A stretch of 49,611 nt of DNA from Proteobacteria bacterium ST_bin16. GTDB taxonomy: Bacteria > Pseudomonadota > Gammaproteobacteria > Burkholderiales > Nitrosomonadaceae. Position 1 is the stretch's first letter. Each line of letters opens with the position of its first letter. The notes under the pieces are model-generated. The model had not been told where the DNA came from. It ran no database searches and saw only the letters and a list, made by a program, of their open reading frames with translations. A program made the position numbers and the translations under genes. The DNA lies in NCBI GenBank assembly GCA_002083595.1, contig MSXT01000036.1:1-49611 (forward strand), read 5' to 3'. Shown piece by piece: positions 8,731 through 16,911 of this stretch.

Positions 8731-9244
8731 TTTGTTTCCTTCCTTCTTCGTCTATATCGTAACATTCATTTGAAGTTATACACTCTTGTCCAAGATTCAA
8801 ATCTTCATATACTTCATTACGCTGTTGAACCACAATTTCGTTACCTTCTGATTGCGGACTATACTTCTGCTTGATCTGAGCAAATACCGTTGGCCAACCT
8901 AGCCCAATCATCACAGCTGCTTGAGCCGAAGCTTGAAATAAGCCCACTTGATTCCCTAAGAAACCAACTATTGAGGCTGAAGCAAACCACAATGACCATT
9001 CTATCAATGACCCTTTCTGTGTAAAGTTTTGTAATTTTTGTACAGTCTCAATTTGATTTAATTTGATCGCATGATCAACTATCTTGACTAAAATGCTTAT
9101 CAATCCACACCCGAAAATAAAAAGCCAAAACTCCGAATCATTTATATTGTTCAAAGTATTCTTGTGAATTTCAGCATCATTCTCAGCAAAAACATTCTTA
9201 AAACTAACTAACAGCATCAAAAATATTAAGATTCTTAATTTCAT
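8702..9244 (-). CDS. Small membrane protein with holin-like layout
   Basis: A 180-residue protein I cannot name from a family. It has a probable signal peptide (residues 1-20, ending VFA), then hydrophobic segments at about 38-56, 82-103 and 105-122, and a charged C-terminal tail with two cysteines. The middle part (GNQVGLFQASAQAAVMIG) resembles the small hydrophobic cores of holin-type proteins, but this is only a resemblance. The ATG has an AGGA Shine-Dalgarno six bases upstream. The overlap with the M15-type peptidase gene suggests a two-gene lysis or envelope-remodelling unit. If so, this protein would let the peptidase cross the inner membrane. It is A+T-rich, like the rest of the block. 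Confidence 0.6.
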   Translation of the reverse strand: MKLRILIFLMLLVSFKNVFAENDAEIHKNTLNNINDSEFWLFIFGCGLISILVKIVDHAIKLNQIETVQKLQNFTQKGSLIEWSLWFASASIVGFLGNQVGLFQASAQAAVMIGLGWPTVFAQIKQKYSPQSEGNEIVVQQRNEVYEDLNLGQECITSNECYDIDEEGRKQNGVESGRQS

Positions 9245-9504
9245 ATTTTATCCTTAACTATCGTATAGTCATCTGCAACCCTATTTCCAACCCAATAAAT
9301 CTATTAGATTTTATAGCTCGATTCTAATTTTCATGAATTTGAGCATGAGAAAATTCCAATTCGGATTTAACCTTCTTCATCAATTTTCCTCTCAGAATTG
9401 AGGTCAGCCGTGCTGAGATGATTCAAATCGACTCATCACTTTCCATATAGGTGGCGCAAGTAAGCATTCTTGGGGAAATATGCTGAATAGTTACTATGAT
9501 TTCT
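9245..9504. other. A+T-rich spacer in the accessory block
   Basis: I found no gene in this 260-base spacer between the subtilisin-like gene and the holin-like gene. It presumably carries the promoter of the downstream pair; no clear promoter motif or strong hairpin is visible. Confidence 0.45.
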
Positions 9505-10602
9505 TTAAATGTTTCCTAGTTGTATTGCCTTGTGTAATGCCGTGATGGACTGAAAAACATTAATTCTGGGGTATTTTTTGTTTGTATGTGAAACATTGTC
9601 GTCTTCGTCATCGCCATCGACAATCCAAGTAGATGTCGCTCTAAGAAGATCTTGGAGTAAAGGTATCGGCGGACGAACCCCTTTAAGCCTTATGTAGTAT
9701 TGCTGCATTAACAAGATAGCTCCTGCAACGGTTGGCGCTGCTTGACTAGTACCATCTTGTACAGATGTATCATTGTCATGTGCAGCACCTGCAGAAGTTG
9801 CGGCACCTCCGGGAGCAAATACGTCGGTATAACAATCGGGGCTGGCTTCTCTTGAAAGCCTCTGAGAAAAAGGCGTTATCTGATCAGCGTGAGTAGAATT
9901 CGCTACTGCACCATTTCCATAAGAGCGCGAGCCAAATGAAGCATCATAAACGGCACCAACCGCTATTGTTTGGCGAAAAATTGCGGGTAAGCTCATACCT
10001 TCATCCTGATGTTCAAAATAACCATTACCTGCGGCAACAACTACTGCAACTCGTTTTGCCATTAATCCTTCGAGAAGTTTTGCAAGCTCTGGAAAGTTGC
10101 TTCTTGCTTGATTGTCATCTTTGTAGTTTAAGCCTGGTACACCTAACGATAGGTTTGTGGTGGTAATATTTAATCGCTCGGTATTGTCATAAACCCATTG
10201 TAAAGCCTGCAAGACTGGATCGAGTGAAGGCGCAGGCAAGACTTTTAATGCTACGATACTAGCCTTTGGAGCGATACCCCGCCGTTCATCCGATGTACCT
10301 GCAGCAATAATTCCGGTGACATTCGTTCCATGTCCATTGAAATCGGTCACTTTCTCACTATTACCACCGTCATCGCTAGTAAAGTTACGGGTAGCGATGA
10401 CTCGATCAGTAAAACATTTATGAGTTACACGCAATCCAGTATCAAGAACTGCTACAGCAAGCCCACTACCATCGACATTGAAATTTGTTCTTGCCCTGGG
10501 AGCTTCTAACAATCTATCTATTTCGAGATCAAATGTGGAAAATAAATTTGGACTGATCGATTTTGGTGAATCCGGACTTGGTATATTGAAATTCTTTGTC
10601 AT
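9505..10602 (-). CDS. Subtilisin-like serine protease (S8), no signal peptide
   Basis: A 365-residue subtilase with a complete catalytic set: aspartate 54 in VLDTGLR, histidine 91 in NGHGTNVTG, the oxyanion asparagine 193 in AAGNG, and serine 286 in DGTSQAAP. No signal peptide and no classical inhibitory propeptide are visible. The first 40 residues are a short polar lead, so it may act in the cytoplasm or be exported by another route. It lies 108 bases downstream of a lipoprotein gene on the same strand. The block is A+T-rich and the protease has no housekeeping neighbour. Cytoplasmic subtilases are known in accessory systems as well as in general proteolysis, and the substrate here is unknown. 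Confidence 0.88.
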   Translation of the reverse strand: MTKNFNIPSPDSPKSISPNLFSTFDLEIDRLLEAPRARTNFNVDGSGLAVAVLDTGLRVTHKCFTDRVIATRNFTSDDGGNSEKVTDFNGHGTNVTGIIAAGTSDERRGIAPKASIVALKVLPAPSLDPVLQALQWVYDNTERLNITTTNLSLGVPGLNYKDDNQARSNFPELAKLLEGLMAKRVAVVVAAGNGYFEHQDEGMSLPAIFRQTIAVGAVYDASFGSRSYGNGAVANSTHADQITPFSQRLSREASPDCYTDVFAPGGAATSAGAAHDNDTSVQDGTSQAAPTVAGAILLMQQYYIRLKGVRPPIPLLQDLLRATSTWIVDGDDEDDNVSHTNKKYPRINVFQSITALHKAIQLGNI

Positions 10603-10710
10603 GATAATAACCTTTTTGAGAATTTACGAATGCTTTACGAATGCCTAAATTTTAAAACTTAAAGAGCTGGCGTATTATTATGCGGCTTATCCCCATTTAT
10701 ATGGTCGCTA

Positions 10711-12084
10711 TCATCTGTTGTCGTTAGCTTTACCATCCCAGCAGGTTAAAAATACGCTCACTCCTCCTAATGGCTTATAAGGCTCGGGAACCGACAACGT
10801 AACGCCTATTTTAGGTGGCTCTCCACTAGGAGCTTGTACAGTAATATTCGATGCCGTATCAGGTTTGTCTTTCGCTAATCTTGATCTTTCGAGTGCGTTG
10901 ATAAGTTCTATTTCACCCCCGACCGCAGCAGTTCGCGCTGTAAAAGATCTACCGATTGCAGTAAAAAATGAAGCCGGCATTTCAATAACAGCACTACCAA
11001 TTCTTAGGGGCAGTTCTGCAGCAGCAAGCGCAACACTAGGTGTATTAATCGAAGTTCCAGTAAGTAATCCGTTTGTGAAATCTAAACGATTAACTTTTCT
11101 TACCAGTAATGTACGTTCAACATTGATACATTGATTGGTACTTTGATTTATTGCCGGAATGATAATATTTCCCAACGGAATTTCACCCGATTCATACGCA
11201 TGTTTTAAAGAGATTTTTACGGGTTGTGTGGTTAATGTTCTATAGTAAATTACACCCCCGTCCTTATTATCATTTGCGGTTTCGCAAGCTTTGTCATTTG
11301 CACCAGCGCTGCCGAGATCAGCACCTATTTTAGAGAAAGAAATCTTCAAAACATCCTTGTTAAAATTCAGCCCTTTAGGACGCAGACCTGAAAGATTCGC
11401 ATTCTTACTTTTCGATTGTTCCCATTCTTTAATCTGCGCTTCTCTCTTCGATTCTCTAAATCCCAATTCATTTTTGAGAATTCCAGTGATCTGTTCTTCA
11501 ATCGCTTGTATCTCTACTTTTAACTGGTTATCAAAAATACCGGTATAAATAAGATCAAATTGATTACTGTCTGGCTTGACTTCCGTAAGCCGGATCAGAT
11601 TCCGCAGCAATTCTTTTTCTTCCGGAGCTCCTAGAGCTTCTAATCCCATAACTCCGACAGGAGATGTTGGCACTCCACCTGCGGCAAGAGCAAACATTGC
11701 AGCGGTTTCAGCCATTCTAATCAAAATATCACCTGCGCGATTGGTCGATGAAAATTGGACCGTACTTAGCAAACCATCGATTGTACGTGCTACACATAGA
11801 TGCTCATCATTAAATACACTGGGTTTGTAATCTATGGTGTATCTCTTACTTGTATCCGGATAAGCAGGTCCCGAACTTATCTGCAACATAAATATGGGAT
11901 TTGCATCAGAACTCTTGTTTCTATAGAGCTCTGCTTTTGCACGTTGAGCTGGTAGATAATAAGAAACACCGGGAATACTGACATTTTCTGGATTGCTACT
12001 AGTTGATTTTATTGTTCCGCAGCCACTCAACACAAAGACACTAATGAAAAACAAGAAGGTAACATTGCCAAGTATTGGTTTCAT
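10711..12084 (-). CDS. Large lipoprotein of unknown function
   Basis: A 457-residue protein I do not recognise. The N-terminus is a clear lipoprotein signal with the lipobox LSGC and the lipidated cysteine at position 22, so it should be anchored in the envelope. A strongly hydrophobic Ala/Gly-rich stretch lies near residues 128-150 and another Ala-rich stretch near 350-375; the rest is polar. ATG is preceded by AAGGAG seven bases upstream. It sits between a small lipoprotein gene and the subtilisin-like gene on the same strand, suggesting a shared transcript. A role as membrane partner or substrate of the protease is only a guess from position. Confidence 0.72.
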   Translation of the reverse strand: MKPILGNVTFLFFISVFVLSGCGTIKSTSSNPENVSIPGVSYYLPAQRAKAELYRNKSSDANPIFMLQISSGPAYPDTSKRYTIDYKPSVFNDEHLCVARTIDGLLSTVQFSSTNRAGDILIRMAETAAMFALAAGGVPTSPVGVMGLEALGAPEEKELLRNLIRLTEVKPDSNQFDLIYTGIFDNQLKVEIQAIEEQITGILKNELGFRESKREAQIKEWEQSKSKNANLSGLRPKGLNFNKDVLKISFSKIGADLGSAGANDKACETANDNKDGGVIYYRTLTTQPVKISLKHAYESGEIPLGNIIIPAINQSTNQCINVERTLLVRKVNRLDFTNGLLTGTSINTPSVALAAAELPLRIGSAVIEMPASFFTAIGRSFTARTAAVGGEIELINALERSRLAKDKPDTASNITVQAPSGEPPKIGVTLSVPEPYKPLGGVSVFLTCWDGKANDNR

Positions 12085-12150
12085 TTCAGTTTCTCCTTCA
12101 TATTAATTTTATCTTTTACAAACCACTGATTTTAATTACTTGCTTTACAC

Positions 12151-12441
12151 TTAATTGCCAGCGAGCGGTAGTCGCGCATTATTTGTCATTTTGGGATACA
12201 CCTTGATTCTCTCCACATACCCCAGTGAGAAGCCACGATCGCTGGAGTGCGTGCTGATAAAACCGCCCCAAGTGTTTTGTTTCGTCATGTAGCTGGTAGC
12301 ATTCTCAAAGTAACGCAATTGTGTAAAACCCTTATCGTTGATGGCGCATCCGGTTACCAGTGTGGTCAGCAATAAAGCTAGCAAAACCGGTATCGAAATC
12401 ACCGCCACACACCTGTTATTATTTTCATTTAATAAATACAT
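12151..12441 (-). CDS. Small lipoprotein
   Basis: A 96-residue protein with a typical lipoprotein signal: a hydrophobic run at residues 12-29 and the lipobox VTGC with cysteine at 32. The mature part of about 65 residues has no known domain. It lies 66 bases upstream of the larger lipoprotein gene on the same strand, so both may belong to one unit. The ribosome binding site is weak. An Rz1-like spanin role was considered because of the nearby peptidase and holin-like genes, but the mature part is not proline-rich and there is no overlapping partner. Confidence 0.62.
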   Translation of the reverse strand: MYLLNENNNRCVAVISIPVLLALLLTTLVTGCAINDKGFTQLRYFENATSYMTKQNTWGGFISTHSSDRGFSLGYVERIKVYPKMTNNARLPLAGN

Positions 12442-12546
12442 GGTTACTATCCCGATGGTGTTATTTATATAACATTCCCATTTTTCTAAAAATAGCCCAA
12501 TTGAGTCATTTTGAATTTCAATCGATTGATAATGACCGCACAGATT

Positions 12547-13635
12547 TCACTCAATGCGCGACAGCAATTCGCTTCGTGTCGAAACACCCAACTTACTGTA
12601 GATGCTTTTAATGTGATTCCGCACAGTGTGATAACTCAGATGAATCTCTTCAGCAATTTCCCGGGCAGCTTTTCCTTGGCATATCAGTACCGTTATTTCC
12701 ATTTCACGATGGGTTAATCGGGTTCTGTCCAGTTGATTGAAGACTTTTCCAAATTTGTGAGTAATGCGGGAGGGATGCAATAAATAAATGCTGGAGCAAG
12801 AATCCTCACCCGCATCAATCAGGGTCAGTTTGATTTCATAGAGACGCTTACCCAGTTGCGATAGAAAGCTGTACCCGGTGATCTTATTACTTTGAAGGAA
12901 ATCGATGAGCGCAAGCATAGAGGAGAGAAATGCCTGCTTTTCCTGAGCAAAAACCCGATCAAACTCAAAGCTTTGGAAAATGACCTGACCGTCGCTGCGA
13001 AATACGGTTATCGGATCGGTATAACTAGACCAGAAGTTTTTTGTTAACCAGGAATTAAAGCTCTCTTGCCGGAATAAGATGAGCCTCAGCGTTTGCAGCA
13101 AAATAGGCTTCAGTATTTTCAGCAGCTCAAAATCCCTTTGGCTGAATACCTGTTGTTGATTACTCAAACGACAGAAATAAAACTGAAACGCCAATTGATA
13201 GTGATCATCAAATACTTTAACCACGGTGCAGTTACGATGCGATTGCTGCCAAGCCAAATCAAAAGACCGGTAGTAACCGCCATTTTCTTCGAAACACTGC
13301 ACATCGCTCACTGCACTGATTGGTAATGGCTCAGTTGAGTGACTATCCTTGGAATCCGCTATCACCAGTCCCTGCGAGGCAATATTCAATAACTGTTTCC
13401 AGCTATGCTGACAGCAGGTTGATTGATTAATGCTGCCCAGTAATTGCAACGCATTTTGCTCTCCCATGAGCCGCCCGTAGAATGCACCGTTGCACTTCAA
13501 CAATGGCAGCAACGCCGCTTTAACCGCTTGGTTAAATTCGTCCCATGTTTGGCAATTATTCAACCATTTAATCGTTGCTAATGTTTGCTGATGATCACTG
13601 TTTAGAAATTGATTGGGAATATTATTCTTATTCAT
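12547..13635 (-). CDS. LuxR-type transcriptional regulator
   Basis: A 362-residue regulator. The C-terminal 65 residues are a LuxR/NarL-type helix-turn-helix: LTHREMEITVLICQGKAARE followed by the recognition-helix pattern HLSYHTVRNHIKSIYSKLGV. The N-terminal 290 residues show no receiver aspartate pattern and no clear autoinducer-binding motif; they may be a divergent GAF/PAS-like sensor. The ATG is preceded by an AGGGG sequence eight bases away. It lies 105 bases upstream of the small lipoprotein gene on the same strand and so could control the accessory block next to it, but no binding site was identified. Confidence 0.85.
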   Translation of the reverse strand: MNKNNIPNQFLNSDHQQTLATIKWLNNCQTWDEFNQAVKAALLPLLKCNGAFYGRLMGEQNALQLLGSINQSTCCQHSWKQLLNIASQGLVIADSKDSHSTEPLPISAVSDVQCFEENGGYYRSFDLAWQQSHRNCTVVKVFDDHYQLAFQFYFCRLSNQQQVFSQRDFELLKILKPILLQTLRLILFRQESFNSWLTKNFWSSYTDPITVFRSDGQVIFQSFEFDRVFAQEKQAFLSSMLALIDFLQSNKITGYSFLSQLGKRLYEIKLTLIDAGEDSCSSIYLLHPSRITHKFGKVFNQLDRTRLTHREMEITVLICQGKAAREIAEEIHLSYHTVRNHIKSIYSKLGVSTRSELLSRIE

Positions 13636-14033
13636 TTCTTCGCCCCTATTTTCTTTTTAATTTTTGTAAGAAACTTAAACGAGAAGAACCAAAATTACAC
13701 TGATGAAAAGCAAACATCGCTTATGAAGTTGTGAATCCCGGATAATAAGAAGCAACACTCTTCATTGCGTTATCTACACATCACCCCATGGCGCTCAGAA
13801 TATCCTTATTCGTTCTTAATTCAGTCAGTCACACTTTCAATAAAATCAATAAAAACTGCCACTTAACGACAGTATACTGGAATAACGGTCAGGGTATTGT
13901 GGGTATTATCACAACGATGGAGATAAAGATTAGCTGCTGGAAGCGACGATATCGAAATCGCCGTTGGTGCTATTGAAACGATCAGTCCGGCATCTGCAAC
14001 CGGCGATCCAACTTGCGTGCAACTCTGCAATAA
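13636..14033. other. Intergenic stretch with possible gene debris
   Basis: No intact gene is seen in the 800-base gap between the LuxR-type gene and cheW. Part of it (13931-14050) stays open in one forward frame for about 40 codons but has no start and matches nothing I recognise; it may be debris. The right part of the gap holds the IS3-type remnant listed separately. Confidence 0.45.
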
Positions 14034-14183
14034 ACCGATGCGCGCAGGCTATTGAAAATAGTGGAGGATATGGCAGCACGGCAAGATGTACTACAGCATA
14101 TTTCGATGTTTTATAACAGCCATCGGCTGCATACATACTTAGGAGGTACAAAGTCCGAATCAATCTGTAGCGGAAACAGATGA
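14034..14183 (+). pseudogene. 3' remnant of an IS3-family transposase (OrfB C-terminus)
   Basis: The forward frame ending at the TGA at 14181-14183 reads ARQDVLQHISMFYNSHRLHT followed by YLG. This is the characteristic end of IS3-group OrfB integrases, where a YIEMFYN..RRHSYLG pattern is usual. Only about 45 codons survive: the frame is closed upstream by a TAA at 14031-14033, and the DDE catalytic part is missing. It marks an old insertion next to the accessory block. Confidence 0.72.
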
Positions 14184-14480
14184 ATTGGAAATAATCGCTA
14201 AATCAGCAGTTCAACCACCAGGAACAAATAATTATTCCAATAGCCCCTTCAAAATACTGATTCTCATAAATTTGTCTTTTAATTTACAAAGAGTTTACAT
14301 TCTCTCCACAATCTCATTATTTTTTTTCCCTATAGTACCCCTCCATAAGCAGCCGCTACACAGTAAGTTTAAATATCATACTGAATATTAATGATTAGTA
14401 TGAATATTTCCGGAAAGAAATAACCGTCATTGGATTTTGTTGATTTGTAGTCTTTATATATGAAAGGAGAATCAATTGTG
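14184..14480. other. Leader region of the cheW operon
   Basis: This 297-base A+T-rich stretch separates the transposase remnant from cheW. It must hold the cheW promoter. I looked for a flagellar sigma-28 type promoter (TAAA...GCCGATAA) and did not find one; no confident sigma-70 pair stands out either. Confidence 0.4.
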
Positions 14481-14990
14481 ATGCAAGAACAGACAGCCAG
14501 CACTACGCCTGAGTCCGTAAATCCGGCAGCTAATGCGACAACCAATGAGTTCCTGACTTTTCGACTGGGAAACGAAGAGTATGGAATTGAAATACTCAAG
14601 GTACAAGAAATTCGTAATTACAATGCCATCACACAAATTGCGAATGCGCCTGAATTCATCAAAGGTGTAGTCAATTTACGCGGAATCATTGTTCCAATCA
14701 TTGATATGCGCATCAAATTCCATCTTGGTAATGAAAATTATGATGAATTCACTGTCGTGATCATTATCAACGTCGCCGGACGCGTGGTGGGCATCGTGGT
14801 CGACAGCGTATCCGATGTGATGAATCTGGCTGAAGAACAAATGCGTCCCACCCCCGGCTTTGGCTCAATCATCGATACGGAATACATCATGGGATTAGGC
14901 ACCGTCGACGAGAGAATGCTGATATTGATCGATATCGAGAAATTGATGAGTAGCAGCGATATGGGCCTGATTGACCAAAACCTCAACTAA
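14481..14990 (+). CDS. cheW: Chemotaxis coupling protein CheW
   Basis: A CheW-domain protein of 169 residues from the chosen start. It links chemoreceptors to the kinase CheA at the membrane array. The domain starts at FLTFRLGNEEYGIEILKVQE and contains NLRGIIVPIIDMR, both hallmark stretches of CheW. ATG 14481 is preferred over an ATG at 14460 because the AAGGAG ribosome binding site lies between them, eleven bases before 14481; a GTG at 14478 is an alternative. The chemoreceptor gene follows after 43 bases, so the two form an operon. No cheA, cheY, cheR or cheB lies in the window. Confidence 0.95.
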   Translation: MQEQTASTTPESVNPAANATTNEFLTFRLGNEEYGIEILKVQEIRNYNAITQIANAPEFIKGVVNLRGIIVPIIDMRIKFHLGNENYDEFTVVIIINVAGRVVGIVVDSVSDVMNLAEEQMRPTPGFGSIIDTEYIMGLGTVDERMLILIDIEKLMSSSDMGLIDQNLN

Positions 14991-15033
14991 AGAATATTGA
15001 CTTCATCTTATTTGCAATTACAAGGAGATTCAA

Positions 15034-16755
15034 ATGTTTACAAATACCTCTATCAAATTCAGATTAATTTTTGTAATGAGCATCCTATCGGCACTGATGC
15101 TTGTAATCGGCACACTGGGTTTATATGGTTTCAGTCAATCGAATAACGGAATGAGAACCTTATATGAAGACCGGCTGGGGCCAGCCGTTCAATTGGGAAC
15201 GATTCTGGATAACTGGTATCAAGTACAAGCTAAAGTTGTCGCCGCCACCAATTTAAGCAACCCCGATGGGGCAAAAACGCTGAGCGCCGAGGTGCAACAA
15301 CTGGTTCAAAAAAATGAAGGGTTGTGGGCGCAATTCCAGGCGTCCAACTTAATACCCGAAGAAGTGAGACTGGGTAAAATAAAAACCGAGCAGCATGCGC
15401 AATATGTGCAATCGGCCAATCAGGTTTTTCAGCTCGCAGCATCGGGCAAATTTGAAGCGGCCGCGCACCATGTATCAACGGATACCATAGGAAAATTCAG
15501 TGCACTGCGCGAAACCGTATTTGCTCTGTTCGACCTACAAAGATCGGCTTCAACAACAGAATATAACCATGCGCAAAGCAGTTATGAAAGTACTTTTTCA
15601 ACGACAACAATGATCATCATCGCAAGTTTTATCTTGGCAGCCATTTTCGGTTATCTGTTGCTAAGATCGATTATTGCGCCGTTGAATGAAGCCGTTGCGA
15701 TTGCTAATGCCGTTGCCACGGGTGACTTGACTCACCGCATTGAAGTCAATTCAACCAACGAAACCGGCCGTTTGCTGCAAGCCTTGAAAACCATGAATGA
15801 CAATTTATCAGACCTGGTCGGTAAGGTGCGTATGGGTACCGATGAAATTACAACCGCATCGGGCGAAATCGCCTCCGGCAACTCCGATTTGAGTCAACGC
15901 ACCGAGGAACAAGCATCCAGTCTGGAAGAAACTGCGTCTTCAATGGAAGAGTTAACATCGACCGTCAAACAAAATGCAGATAATGCGCACCAAGCTAATC
16001 AACTGGCCGCAGGCGCTTCTGAAGTTGCGATGAAAGGTGGCTCGGTAGTCGGTCAAGTGGTACAAACCATGAGCTCGATCAACGAAAGCTCGAAGAAAAT
16101 TGTCGACATCATCAGTGTCATCGATGGCATCGCATTCCAGACCAACATTCTGGCGTTGAACGCGGCCGTCGAAGCAGCACGTGCCGGTGAACAAGGGCGT
16201 GGATTTGCGGTAGTAGCCACGGAAGTGCGTACACTGGCGCAACGTTCCGCCGCAGCGGCGAAAGAGATCAAAGAACTGATCAATGATTCAGTATCCAAAG
16301 TCGATGAAGGAACGCGTTTGGTGGATGAAGCGGGCGTCACGATGGATGAAATTGTCACGGCTGTTAAACGAGTCACCGACATTATGAGTGAAATTTCCGC
16401 AGCTTCTCAGGAACAAAGCTCAGGTATCGAACAAGTGAATCAAGCGGTCACCCAAATGGACGAAGCCACACAGCAAAACGCAGCCTTAGTGGAACAAGCT
16501 GCCGCTGCCGCCGAATCCATGAAGGACCAAGCACAAGCCCTGACACATGCAGTGAGTACTTTCAAATTGGCAGGCACTCATTCAACTTCTTCAACTGTAA
16601 AAAGAAACAATCGTCCTGCGACGATTACCAATCTGCCCAATCGCGGTCCTGCTGCGAAAAAAGCACTGGTTAGTTTAAATAAGGAAACGGCATCCGAAAC
16701 AACACCAGAGCGCAAAAGAGCCGCCGGTGGTAGTAATGACTGGGAAGAATTTTAA
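15034..16755 (+). CDS. Methyl-accepting chemotaxis protein (Tar/Tsr-type)
   Basis: A 573-residue transmembrane chemoreceptor. TM1 lies near residues 8-30, a periplasmic four-helix-bundle sensor follows, and TM2 lies near 190-210 (TTTMIIIASFILAAIFGYLL). A HAMP domain comes next, with the cytoplasmic signalling coil behind it. The hairpin tip contains DGIAFQTNILALNAAVEAA and GRGFAVVATEVRTLAQRS, the CheA/CheW contact region. The C-terminus ends in DWEEF, which resembles the NWETF-type pentapeptide that tethers CheR and CheB in full-length receptors. AAGGAG lies six bases upstream of the ATG. The ligand cannot be predicted. It is the partner of the upstream CheW. Confidence 0.96.
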   Translation: MFTNTSIKFRLIFVMSILSALMLVIGTLGLYGFSQSNNGMRTLYEDRLGPAVQLGTILDNWYQVQAKVVAATNLSNPDGAKTLSAEVQQLVQKNEGLWAQFQASNLIPEEVRLGKIKTEQHAQYVQSANQVFQLAASGKFEAAAHHVSTDTIGKFSALRETVFALFDLQRSASTTEYNHAQSSYESTFSTTTMIIIASFILAAIFGYLLLRSIIAPLNEAVAIANAVATGDLTHRIEVNSTNETGRLLQALKTMNDNLSDLVGKVRMGTDEITTASGEIASGNSDLSQRTEEQASSLEETASSMEELTSTVKQNADNAHQANQLAAGASEVAMKGGSVVGQVVQTMSSINESSKKIVDIISVIDGIAFQTNILALNAAVEAARAGEQGRGFAVVATEVRTLAQRSAAAAKEIKELINDSVSKVDEGTRLVDEAGVTMDEIVTAVKRVTDIMSEISAASQEQSSGIEQVNQAVTQMDEATQQNAALVEQAAAAAESMKDQAQALTHAVSTFKLAGTHSTSSTVKRNNRPATITNLPNRGPAAKKALVSLNKETASETTPERKRAAGGSNDWEEF

Positions 16756-16911
16756 TCAATCCTCGATCATACGTTTCGATTGAGTCAATAAAATTCGCTG
16801 GAAAGAGAGTATTACCGGGTAAAGCAGGCATGCCAAACTGGCAGTCAGAAAACGGTAGTACTCTCACCCAACCGGATATCCCCCCCTAGTAGCACACCTT
16901 ACCATCAGTTG

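Noticed and set aside
12151..12441. Rz1-type spanin next to the peptidase/holin-like pair
   Set aside because: It is a lipoprotein, but it is not proline-rich, does not overlap a partner and is separated from the pair by two genes.
13930..14163. Reverse frame of 77 codons overlapping the IS3 remnant
   Set aside because: It is the antisense of the transposase relic and has no protein-like features.
14184..14480. Flagellar sigma-28 or sigma-54 promoter before cheW
   Set aside because: Neither the sigma-28 nor the sigma-54 consensus could be matched.
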